Assembly: GCA_038380795.1 (NCBI GenBank) | Contig: CM076267.1 | Coordinates: 14,677,501 to 14,741,500, forward strand | Direction of reading: 5' to 3' | DNA length: 64,000 bases | Source of the DNA: Pyrocephalus nanus | Taxonomy: Eukaryota; Chordata; Aves; Passeriformes; Tyrannidae | In this document: one piece after another, positions 28,251-39,586 of the stretch | How positions within the stretch are numbered: position 1 is the first letter of the stretch | Layout of the letters: each line of letters starts with the position of its first letter | The notes under the pieces: model-generated | Seen by the model: only the letters and a program-made list of their open reading frames with translations | Told to the model about the DNA's origin: nothing | Database searches by the model: none | Program-made: the position numbers and the translations under genes

Positions 28251-30879
28251 AGCCAGCAAGCCCTTAATCCACACACAAGCAGGTCTAGTCTTGCTGCAGT
28301 TTCAGTGATGGTCGACCAGCTGAGCTGGCCAATGCAGATCTGGCTCATAGTGCCAGCAGGATGGGATCAGTAGCTGCTCAGCAGTGTGATGCAGGCTGGC
28401 ATTAGTGCCACCTGCCTACAGGCAGGAGCTGTGTGCCAGTGATAGATTGGAAGGACTGGGCAAACTTGGGTCTGTCAGTGCTTGTCTGCAGAAGTCGTGT
28501 CACCTGCCCACAGCTCCCTTTGCTTTTAGCTTGAGCTTTTAAGACCCTCTGCTCCTGAGGAGAAAACATGAAGCTGAGAGGGGCTCCATTAGCAAACACC
28601 CATAAAGTTTTTGGTGGCATGAGTCATCTTACTGTGCTATCCCCTCTGCTGGGGTGCTCATTGCCATTCTCTGCTTTTGGCCATCCAGCTTGAAGTCTGC
28701 TCCTGCTTGGATGCACGCCCAGAGCATGGTCATTTTTCTTGTCTCTCTCTCCAGGACATAAAAGTGCTTTGAACTCTGTAGATTAAGCAGGGAGGGAAAA
28801 TGGGTGTTGTCTATGAACTTGGCCATTTTCTTTCTTTTACCTTGCTGGAGTGGCAGAGGCGGATGTTCCTCTTTGTGCCTCTTGCTGTTACACAGACGCT
28901 TAATGCAGCCTCAAAATGGGCCACTGCCAGGAGAGGTAGTTTTCTCTCCCTTGCTTGGACATTCTTTCCTCTAGAAGGAGCTACAGTGAACCTGATGAGT
29001 GAATCCATCTGGCTAAAAATAACATTTTATTATTTTCTGTGAGATAAATCCCCCTGTCAAATTTACCACAAGCTGCACTGACCCTAGTACTGATAGGGAG
29101 GGGCTGTTCTTACCTTACCATCTAATATGTCATTCATCCCAGCCTTGAGTATTTGCTAGATTCTGTGCAATCTAGTTTGAGCTATTTCACCGTGAAATAA
29201 AGAGAAGACAGGTATCCTCTGTTTCATTAGGTGAAGATGCATATGTGAAAGATAACGTGGAGTCATTAAGTATTTAAAACAGATACAAAGCTGTCGAGGG
29301 AGCCCAACCATTTGGCCCTTTCCCTACATAAGATCTGAATTAAATATGCTTTCTTACATAGGTCTTGCACATGTTTTTATTGGATCTGGGGCTGTATTTC
29401 TGCATTAGACCAATGCACTTTGTTGTAACACAATTGACTGGTGACAGACAGATCTGTCCCGAACAGCTGGATGCATCTAATACCATCTATTTTTCATGTG
29501 TACAATCTGCCAGCAGATAACCCCTTTAAAAATTACTAGGAATTAGAAAAGATCTTTTTGGGTAACATGCCTGCTTAAAAACATACATGCATATGCACAA
29601 AATCAGGGGCAGGCTTGGGTGGAGATGGGGTTGGGGATGCGGTGGTTATGGAGTAAAAGCAGCAAGCAAAGGAAGATCCAGGGCTGGGAAGTTCTCTCTC
29701 GAGGTCTGTCTCTGGGTTAAATTTCCCTTTTTCTTTTTCCCATCCTGCATAACTCACAGTGCTTCTAAAGCACCGGTTGTTTTTTGTTTTTGCAGACAAC
29801 GCCTGCATGATGTGACTGAAGATACAGTGCCAGTTCTTCTTATGTTATACATTTTATGTGACTATAAAAATAAAAATTGATGCTCCTTGCTGCTTACCGT
29901 CTACATTTTTTCCTCTCCTGTCTGCTCTGAGCAGGCATAAAAAGGTTACTTGTGCTGTAGCAGGGATTTAAGATCAAGGATTTTATTAGCTTGCAGGAGG
30001 GCTCTTCCTTCCTGTCTGCATTCAAACCGGATAATTTCTCTTCTGTTAGTAGCAGGATCAAGCCCTGAAAACCAATGGAAGAAGCTTGCTTTGACCTAAA
30101 TGGTGCAAGGCCAAGATTTTAGGCTCCTGTTTTGTGTGTCAAAGACTATTCCTGTCATGGGAAGCATAAGTAGCAGTAGCTTTCCTGCATAGTAACAGAA
30201 GACTCTGCTTCTAAAAATTCCTCTAGTGAGTGTTTTTGCAGAGTTGCCTCCCCAGGGTTCTCCATCTGTTTTCATATGGAGATTAATAACAAATTGTTTG
30301 GCTAATAAACTGCTCCCTGCTATCTCTGAAATGTGACCATTTCTTTCCCTTCCCTCCCATGGACAGTTATTAGATTCCTGTCTATGTGCTCCCATGTGGA
30401 AGACATCACAAATACGAGATGCTCAGCTTTTGTCATGCTGCAGCTCCACAGCAAGGCTTCTAAGGGGTGAAGATTTTGGTGTGTGGCTGAAAGAACTGGT
30501 ACTGTGGACAACTGTGTAGTGCTGAGGGCTGGCCTTATTCTTAGAGGCTGTAAAAAAAAGAAAGAAAAATTAAGTTTTGTGTACACTACTGTGATTTCTG
30601 CAAGAGCCCTTTTCTTGTCTGCAACGACAGAGAAAATATTCCCAGGAAACCTGGGACTAGAACCTGAACCTGTTTGACTCCCAGCACCTACTGCAGAATG
30701 TGGGGCTGCTGGTGGTACTTCAGAGTGCTGTGTTCAGAAGGTCTGGACCAGCTGGCAGAGGGTATTTCAGCCGCTTTGTTGGGAAACATGAGAAAAAAAT
30801 AAACGTGTGAGAACAGGCATGAGATCAAGAAGGATCTTTGTGATCTACGATCTGACTGCTCCCTAATACAAATCAGAGG

Positions 30880-31160
30880 ACTTCACCACTCTAACACCTC
30901 TTCTGGTCGAGTACAGGTGACCAAACTGCTGCCTAGATAGCCAGTCCAGATTTGGAAGTTTCCAGTGATGGTATATCAGTCATCAGTGATGTATATCAAG
31001 TGACACCTACCCACTTTGTTAAAACACCTACCTAATGTCCGCCCTGTATTTGTATCTTGCAGCTTTTTATCTTGCTCCATCCTCGTCTGCTGGATCAGAG
31101 GGATCTCCTTCATGGTTTTGTTTTTGATGTAGACAGATTGACATTACATTTTACCTCCTT
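30880..31160 (-). mobile_element. Ancient CR1-type LINE fragment
   Basis: Phrases such as CCAGTGATGG, TTAAAACACCTACC and CTAATGTCC occur in the order and spacing seen when the 3' half of a CR1-family element is read in antisense. The copy is heavily diverged and incomplete, so it is old. It lies in the TMEM169 first intron. Assignment is from memory of CR1 consensus features only. Confidence 0.5.
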
Positions 31161-33755
31161 GTGCTTTAAACAGAATAGTCTGGGCTCCTTCACTTCCTTA
31201 TCCCAAGGGCTCTGATTCAGCCAAAGGAACAGTGCTGCTTAGGGGCTTGTCCCCCATTGCCCATTCCCTCTCCTTTTATCAACAAGACAAGAAACTGAGC
31301 TGCCACCCTTTGATAACCCTGCTGTGGAGGTGTTTCTAGTCCTGGTTGTAATTCACAGTGGGGGTAGCTGCTACAGTGGGGGTGGGAATGTCATGCATAG
31401 CAAAATAACTCAGGGATCATAGGCATCTTCTGATCATTAATCATCATTCTGCCTGACTGCTGAGCACAAGAATGGGACACAGATTTCCAGTGCCAGAGAT
31501 TTCTGTGACAGAGACAAAAGTAACATAACCTCACTCCTCCTTGTGTAGCCACGGCTGACATAGTCCTTTAGGCTTTGGCATCACACTGAAGACTGACGTC
31601 ATCTTATCATCCACTGGGAGTTTAAGCAAGGCCAGAGATGGATCAGCTGTATCAGAAGAAAAAAAGAAGCCCAACCACAAATCTTTGCCCGTAGCTTTGT
31701 GCTATTTTTAAATGTTGTCATCCCTTTCTCAAGTTAGTAGGTACTGTGCATGGAACTACAGCCAGAAACTTTGGGAATCTAATCCCCAGTCAACTTCTGT
31801 GTCTCCAGGCTTGTAGTAGATTATCCCAGCAGTGATCCTTTTGGTTTCTCTGTGTTTCCAGGCCTGTTTTCATCACTTCTGGGAGCAGAATCTCACTGTT
31901 GTTCCAGGGGCTCATTAGGCTCAGTCAGGTGATTTTAGGATTTCATAGATGCAAAACATGAAGTTTTACTGCTGATTTTCAGAGAAAAATGGTAGATGAT
32001 ATTGTACCTCCTGGATGAATTTACTACAAAGAGTGAGTTTATTCTATAGCATAAATTCATTCCATTTACCCATAAAGGCATTTTTAAAATACCCCAAATA
32101 AAAACTTACGTGAATTTCTGTTTTCCAGTATGTCTGCTAATTTAGGCATACATTTTTGATAGCAGGTGAGATGACAATCTATAAACATTCTGTTCCCAGC
32201 CGTCCTGCAGAGCTGAGAAAGACATTCTCTGCCCAGTGATCTATAAGTAGTCTGACTTCTGGGGTATACTGAATCTTGGTTTTTTTTTTAAATTCCATTT
32301 TATGTGTCTTCTGATCACCTGGGAAGATTTATTTTCTATAATGCAAAAAAATAATCTGAATTGTTGAGTTCCGCAAAGCCCCATAGAGCCAACTGATCAC
32401 ATTCTTAGGTGTTAAGGTGATACAATTAAAAGTTTTGTGTGTGGGAGGCGTGCATAAGTGTGAGTGTATGAGACATAAATGGTTGATCCAAAGTTCTGCA
32501 CGAAATTTCAAAACAGACCAGGAAAATCTTAGATCTGTGGGAAGACCAGGACCATATTGCCAAATACAAAATTGCTCAACTTTTTTTATAGCATCTGTTC
32601 AAGTAAAACAATTTCCCCAGCATTGTGGGGGCTACAAATTATGATAACTGTGTTTCTTGGTTTCCTGTCAAAGAGATGGCTCAGTTACTAGGTAGAAGCT
32701 TAATTACTGGTCACGTGCATTCTTTTAAATACAAATGTTCATGTAAATGTTCAACAGAGCTCTTCAGAGATGTTAAAGCATTATTCAGCATATTCAGATT
32801 TGTACCTAAATACTTCATGAATACTTGGCACAGTTTCTTAAATGTTATGAAATCTGAGAACCATTAATCCTGCGTCTTCCATATTCATGGAACAGGATTT
32901 GTCTGCCTCAATGCATGTTTAATTATATGGCTTTTACTTAGGCAGCTTCCCCATAGATAACAGTTTCACGTGGTGTTACTGTTAATTTTACTTGAATGAG
33001 GAGCAAAAAAATGGAGCCGTCATATTTGTACAAAGATTTGTGAAGATTTATGTTGTTTTCACTGCACAATCAGGAGAATTCTATGGTTCCCAATTCCCTC
33101 CCTAACAAAGTCATCTTAATAATAATTTTGCTTTAAATACACTGTATGTACTGTATTTTTCCAAGCTTGGCAACACTGAATATTGCTAAATTGCTAAGGT
33201 TTGAAACATCATTCATTTTGACAGATTTTGACATAATCTGATTAATTTTTGTAATATCCTTGCAATGGTCAGTAAATTAGGAGATGCTCAAAATGAGGAA
33301 GGCTGAAACCAATATAGCTGTAGTAATGCTGGACAAGTGCAGTGTTCCTATTGCAGTTGTCTCTAATCTGGTCCCTTAAATTGGTCAACTTCTTTTTTAG
33401 TCCTTTATTCTCATGCATTTGGACCCAAACTATTGTCTTCTGTTTGTTTCTAGCATTGCAGAGGAATGTTAAATTCATCCAGCAAGCTGTGCTTGTTTAC
33501 TCCCTTCTCATAAATGTTAATACTATTTCCTTTTCCAGTAGCTTTGATTTGTTATATTTAAAATTGGACGCTGCAAATCAAGATTAGATTAGATACAACA
33601 AAAATTCTGTTAGTAGAATTGATGTTCAGGACAGTAGTAGAGATCTTCAGATGGCATTTAAACCAGTTGGAGGTAACCCTTTTTGTGAAAACACTGCTGA
33701 TTTTTTTCTGCTTGGTAAGAAAAAGACACTTTTTCAGACTTCTCTCTCATTTTAG

Positions 33756-33919
33756 GATGGGAATGGAGTGCGTGGATGTCAGCAGGGGGACATTTTACCA
33801 AAACAAAGCATCCATGGGACCGTTGTCTAATCAATGACTTCTAACTGCGGGACTGGTGCTGTTAGATTGGAAACAGGTGCTACAAGATGCCAAGTGAAGT
33901 GCTTGAGACCAGCAGCGGG
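33756..33919 (+). other. TMEM169: Inferred TMEM169 5' UTR part of exon 2, with upstream ORFs
   Basis: A strong acceptor (pyrimidine tract ending TTTTAG) at 33755/33756 would open the exon. Just inside, an ATG at 33757 begins a 26-codon frame that stops at 33837, and another ATG at 33887 is in frame with the main coding region. If this acceptor is used, the mRNA carries at least one upstream ORF. The boundary is inferred. Confidence 0.4.
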
Positions 33920-34190
33920 ATGGAGGAGACGGTGCAGAAAGACAGCAAGTCTGGAGGCCAGAGCCCTCGGTCTGGCACAATGAGAAGGGCTGTGGCAACC
34001 ACTGTCACCTTTGATGGGGAAGCCACTATGGACCGGAGGAAAAAGAAGAAAAAAGAGTCCCGTCCCGAGTCAATAATAGTGTATCGGTCAGAGAGTGACA
34101 ATAAGGTGGAAGAAGAACAGGCGGATGAAGAAGGAGGGGAGAGGAGCTCTGAGGAAGGCTCCAAGTTCCTGGGTCAGTCTATGGCAGATG
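33920..34190 (+). CDS. TMEM169: TMEM169 coding exon A
   Basis: Residues 1-90 plus one base. It ends GCAGATG followed by the donor GTATGT. It contains the polybasic run and the acidic stretch. The coding part could begin 33 bases earlier, at 33887. Confidence 0.88.
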
Positions 34191-36293
34191 GTATGTATTC
34201 CTGGGAACACGCACTTCCCACAAACTCTTTTTGGTCACAGCTTGCTTTAAGGTCAAATGGAAGACAGGGGCACCAACCCTCTCCAAGACTGCAGGCAAAG
34301 GGAGTTTGAGATCATACATGAAAATGCTCTGAAATAGTAAGCACTACAGGCTGACTGGGGATGTCTCCTGCAGTTCTTTGCAGAGTTTGGATGTTGCCAC
34401 ACTCTTAGTTTTAAATGTGTGTGCCAGTTGGAGTTGATCCAGAAAAATGCTGTGCATGCTTTAAACAAATGATTCTGTGACCAAGATGCTGTCCATGGCT
34501 GAACAAATGCCTATTAAGTGAAAGGATGGAAGCAGATGGATTTAGTGGCTCTACCCCTGATAGGGATTTTTACTCATTATCTAGGATTTGCTTTTTGTTT
34601 GTATACTCTCAGCACAGCTTCCTCTTGAAGAGTGATTATTTGGCAAGGTCATCATGGGGCACTTTGGAGCTGCTTTCACTTCTGATGTCTGTCCTGGTCA
34701 CCCTTTCAGGGAAGAAGGGAAGAAGTGTGAAAGGCAGGGCCTATGGCTAATACTTTTGTGACTCAGCAGTGCAGACTGAGAGGGGCTTAAATGTGAGTGC
34801 AAGCTCCTGGTCCATCAGATGCACCAGATTCCCCCTTAATCCCAACCCCTATCCTCATGGCTTATCTGCTGCCTTCCTTTTGTGGACCACTTCAAACTGC
34901 TCAGCCTGTTTTTAAGAGTTTCTGAAGACCTCCTTCCAAGCTAGTCAGAATTAATACCAAGAGGAAACCTATTTTAGCACCATGGAAGAGTTTATGGCTA
35001 GTATCACTGCAGGAAGCATCCTATACCAATGTCACTTGAACACTAAGGCAGCCTATTTGACACTTCAACACATATACCATCACTATCCTGCTTACTGATC
35101 TCTTAAAATGCAAATATAATTATATGACAGTTTGTAAGTTTTTTCCAAACGTCAAAAATTAATTTGAAATGAGATACAGTGCAAACGTAAAGCGAAATAT
35201 TAGCTATTCAGGTATAACTCCATGTGTGGACATGCTTATTCCAGAACAAGAGTCTCAGTCACATTTATCTAATTCATCCCAAGTGTCCATGATGTTCAGG
35301 AATAAATCCATGAGGGAAACAAAGAAAACAGGCATACTATTTTTGGTTCAGTTACTCTGTCTCATCTCATTCTCATGTACTCCTACAGCACTTTCCCTTC
35401 ATATATTGTCTCTAGTGGAGATGTTGGAGTCTTTTCCCTTGTGATTTCTATCATCTGGAATTCCTGTCTTCTCCCTTGTTAGCTCTTCTTCCATTTTTCT
35501 CTATGATAATTTTCTTCATACTGCATTGCTTCTTGCCTTCCATCTTTTTTTTATTTTATTTTTACTATAACTCCGTATGCACTACCTAATTGTCTTTGGG
35601 ATCTTTGAGGATTTACATAAAGTACTTCATACAGAAAATAAATCTAATGTAGATGAGTTTATCTATGTTGTAGGTGTCTGGAACATGCCTTTGGACAGCC
35701 GATATGTCACCCTGACTGGAACAATCACCAGGGGAAAGAAGAAGGGTCAGATGGTGGACATCCATGTCACGCTGACAGACAAAGAGCTGCAGGAACTGGC
35801 TAAGTCAAAGGAACCTCCTAAAGAGGACGTACCTGAGAAGAAGAAATGTGATGTTGGGTTGGACAGAGGACCCCACGTTGTCCTCTGGACCATCATCTGC
35901 CTCCCCATCATTTTTGTAGTGTCCTTCGTGGTTTCATTCTACTACGGAACCATTACATGGTACAACATCTTCTTGGTGTACAATGAAGAGAGGACCTTCT
36001 GGCACAAAATCACCTTTTGTCCCTTTTTGATTATCTTCTATCCAATTATAATTATGGTTGTTTCTTTTTCCCTAGGCCTGTATTCAGCTGTGGCCCAGGT
36101 AGCATGGTCCTTTGGGTACTGGTGGCGTGCTGTCAGGGATATGGAGAAGGGCTTCTGTGGCTGGCTTTGCAGCAAGCTGGGCTTGGAAGATTGTTCTCCA
36201 TACAGCATTGTTGAGCTGCTAGATTCTGACAATATCTCAGGTAGTCTCTCTGGCAAGAGCTCTGCGCAGGGTGTTGAGACCTCAGCAGTTTGA
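33920..36293 (+). CDS. TMEM169: TMEM169: two-pass transmembrane protein 169, complete (2 coding exons)
   Basis: A conserved vertebrate membrane protein of unknown function. Exons 33920-34190 and 35674-36293 join in phase 1 into 296 residues plus stop; the human protein is about 297. The N-terminal part is polar, with a basic run RRKKKKK at 39-45 and the signature ESRPESII. An acidic stretch follows, then the highly conserved core beginning PLDSRYVTLTGTITRGKKKG. Two hydrophobic segments lie at about 159-181 and 205-230, separated by a loop rich in aromatic and polar residues (YNIFLVYNEERTFWHK). The C-terminus includes KGFCGWLCSKLGLEDCSPYS. I chose M at 33920 because mammalian proteins start at the matching MEE and its context (G at +4) is better; an in-frame ATG at 33887 would add 11 residues. 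The gene is divergent from PECR and tandem with XRCC5. Confidence 0.93.
34191..35673 (+). other. TMEM169: TMEM169 intron between the coding exons
   Basis: About 1.5 kb with GT-AG ends. No repeat family, RNA gene or additional exon could be supported. Confidence 0.7.
35674..36293 (+). CDS. TMEM169: TMEM169 coding exon B
   Basis: Residues 91-296 and TGA. The acceptor GTTGTAG has a weak pyrimidine tract, but the reading phase and conserved protein support it. It holds both transmembrane segments and the conserved cysteine-containing C-terminus. Confidence 0.94.
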
Positions 36294-36400
36294 GCCTTTG
36301 TCCTGGATGACTATGTTGGTCATATGAGAGTGGTTTTCACCTAAAAAATAACACACTGATTTTTTTTTTCAAATATATATATATTTAAACACAAACAATG

Positions 36401-36406
36401 AATAAA
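36401..36406 (+). terminator. TMEM169: Proximal TMEM169 polyadenylation signal candidate
   Basis: A canonical AATAAA lies 108 bases after the stop codon, after a short T run and an AT dinucleotide patch (36372-36386). A transcript ending here would have a very short 3' UTR. Confidence 0.45.
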
Positions 36407-39400
36407 ATATTGGGCTGGGAATGCTCTTTAAATGTCACAGAATACAGGAATGCTAGCTTCATGTGCTCTGCGTGGGGAGGTGCATGGCTCTCCAAGGATT
36501 TGTCATCTGTTGGATCTAATTACAGCTTCTGGGAATGGTAAGAAAATCCAGATTTGCAGGGCTCAGGCTGTTTGTGCATTGGCAGAGGTACATGATGCAA
36601 AGTCTGCTTCTGCCACATTAGACTTTACTTTTCAGAAACAGGGCGTACCAGTGACCCGCTGACACAGAAAAGAATTATCTGTTCAGGGGATAAACTTCAG
36701 GAGGTAGGACTCCATTCAGAGGTGAAGGCTAAATTGCAAAATGTGTGATGTTCCTGCAGTTTTTCTAAAAACGGTGCTTTTCCAGTCCTTCCAACAAGTG
36801 CAGCTAACTTAGGTAGGCTGACTGCTTAGACAGTAGTCAGAGTTTTACAAACAGACCACTGGAATAGTTATTCCCAGCCTTTCACTGGGAGAGGAAAGCA
36901 GAGCTGCCAGCAATGGCGTGTGAGCTCTATGCTGACCTGAAACACTCCCATCACACAAAGAAAGAGCAGGGCTTGCTTTGTAAGGGAACACGTGGGGACC
37001 TGATGAGCCTATCACCAAGCAGCTTGAGGTAGCTGTAGGTGCATAGATGGGTGCGTGGGACACACCTGCATTTGATCTCTGGGTAGGTGCACTGCTAGGA
37101 AGGATTGAGCTATGGGAGTGGTACACAATGTGCAGTGCAAACAGTTGCTTTATGGGGAAGAAACACCTGCTCTGAAGAAAGGTGATCAGTTTGCAACTCA
37201 GTGCAATGCAGGTGCGAACTGGCAGCGCTTGGATTTAGGGAGGTAGAGTTGAAGGTACTTGGGATAGGAAGGTCTCACTGAAACAAGTTATTCTGGTTTT
37301 CAAGTTGCTCTTATGGAAGAGCTGTCGGACCTGCCTTTCAGAATAGGAGCCTTTCAGAGCCTATGTCTGTTAGTGCCTCAGCTCTGGAAATCTGTGTCCA
37401 CTTCTTTCCTCCCCCCTTCCTGGTTAATTATATGGAAGAGCAATGGATCATACATCCTCCTCCCCTCAAGTCTCATTTTCATAATTGGTTTCCCTTTTTG
37501 GGGGACTTTGCATGTCATAGTGGGCTTCCTGACCAGGTTGATGTGGCCACTAGGGCCTGGAGACATTTTAATTGTCTCTTTAAAAAAATGACTAGCAGAA
37601 AAGTTCTTTTTTACTGCATTGACTATTGGGGTTTTGGCCTATGAAGGATGTGAGAAAAGTAAAAGAGTTATAATGGATTCTAATGGGGGCAGAGCTACAC
37701 ATCTGAAACGATTTATTTTCTGAGTGCTGTCATTCAGCTGGTGCTGCTAGAAAGTCTGTCTGAGCCCCAACCCAGAGGAGCCCACCATTTGCATGTGTGT
37801 AGGTAGGTAAGTTGTGGTGTGCAGTCTTGTCAGCTGCACAGCCACTCATGTCTGTGTAGATGTTTCACTTTCCCAGTCTCCCTCCCAGATGGAGAGCTGC
37901 TCTAGTTTTAGGATGGTAAAAAGAAGCATTCAGAAGCTGGATTTCACAGGAACTAATGCTTTGTGTTGCATTTTAAGGATGACCTCAAGACTACACTGCC
38001 TGTCTGTCCTGATTAGAACATCTGGGAACTAGTGATGTATAAACAAGTCCATCCGATCCTCTAGGCCTGACACTGAGAAATAAGTAGTTCCTGCTGCATT
38101 CTTGGTCCCTAAAAGGCATGGCCAAAGGAGCCTCTTAGCACTGGCTAGAGGATTAACAACGTGCATGGTGTACAAGCCCAGTATCAAGGGCAGGCTTGGC
38201 CCTACACTTTATTGACAAAGCAGAGGTGCTCCCTGGTACAGGTACAGCCAAGCTGCGTTTGCTTCTTCCTGCTTTCAGTTTTTACTGGTGAAGTCTTTCA
38301 AGGCAATGACCAACTTCCATGAAAAAAAAAACCAAAAAAACTCCCACCTGTGAGACAACGTCAGGTAGTTCAGTAGGGTTCAAAGAGGCTGACATATGCT
38401 GGGGACTGGTTCAAGCAGTGAAATGCCTTTCACAGGTCTGTCCCAAACAGGCAGGTTGATATGCCTCTGAATTAGCTGAGGACAAGTCATGCTAGTGCTG
38501 ACAGTCTATAGTGATCCAGTGCATCCACTCTGCTTAGTACTGCTCCACATGGAAATCACAGGCTCCCACATGGCTGGAGGGTGGGAAGAAGTGATGCTTA
38601 ACAAGCATTAAGGAGAAGGAAGGTCCACTGGCAAGTGTTCTCACGCTTTGCCTGAAGGGACACTGCTGGCATGAAAAGAGTGGATTGTGTATCTTGGCCC
38701 CAACATGCAGCAAACAAGTTTGGGGAAAGGATGGCTGGCAAGTGTGCATTGCTGTGGAGGGAGAAAACCCAATTCAGCTGTCACTGCCAAACAGCAGCTG
38801 TTCAAGGCTAGATGAAAGGCTGGGGTCAGTAGCACAAAGAGCCTTTAGCTTACAGAGGGCTTGAATGATAAATACTAGCTCATTACAGAATACAGCCATG
38901 TGAAATGTCTGCTGAGCTGCAGGATTTGCTTTCAGGATTGCAAATAGCCCGCTGGAGTGGAGACAAAACCAGATCTGTGCCTCTTACTGCTATGTAGACA
39001 CAAAGGAGTGTCAGAGGAGTCAGAGTACCCTCCCTCTGCCATGGCAGCTGTGCTTCTGGGTTTGGAGATCCCCTCTGGGGGGATATACTGGGACAATCCA
39101 TAATGTGTTTTCTACTTGTTTATACTTAACCAAGCTTGCCTTGGCTCCTGCTAAAGTCAAGGTGTTCTGCCACTGATTTTCGTGGGGGCTATTTTAAGCT
39201 TGGGGTTAGTTCTGGTGCTATTTGTACAAGTTTAATTCAAACTTTTTTCCAAACAACTCTGAATAGCTTTCTCTCTTGCCCATTATCCTCTTGTAGCGGT
39301 TTGCCTGCTGCAAAATAATAGTTTTCAATATCATTATCAATTATTGTAATAGAAAGAAGCACAAATTTTTGTCTTGTTCTACCCGCTTTCAGAAACTCAC

Positions 39401-39580
39401 AAGTAACTTCTGCTTATGTGCCACTGTCCAACTGCAGGAAATTCCAGTTCCCCTGATTGTTGAGTGTGTTTCTGGCTGCTCTAGTCTGGATTTTTTTTTT
39501 TAAAGTAAAGGTAGTGTGTGTTTGCTGATTGTTATTTTTAATTGCATTCCCTTTTCCCATCCTTGCTGGCCTGGGTGGAG

Positions 39581-39586
39581 AATAAA
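39581..39586 (+). terminator. TMEM169: Distal TMEM169 polyadenylation signal candidate
   Basis: AATAAA followed within about 30 bases by a GT/T-rich downstream element (TGTGG, then GTGTTGTT). The arrangement is typical of an efficient site and would give a 3' UTR of about 3.3 kb. No coding sequence separates it from the stop codon. Confidence 0.35.

Larger units (their letters stand above)
22719..33755 (+). other. TMEM169: TMEM169 first intron (inferred, about 11 kb)
   Basis: Largely unique sequence with no supported internal gene. It contains a decayed CR1-like fragment near 30.9 kb, a short 14-base tandem repeat near 28.22 kb, and a block at about 25.2-25.95 kb with open frames on both strands that I could not explain. 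Confidence 0.5.
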
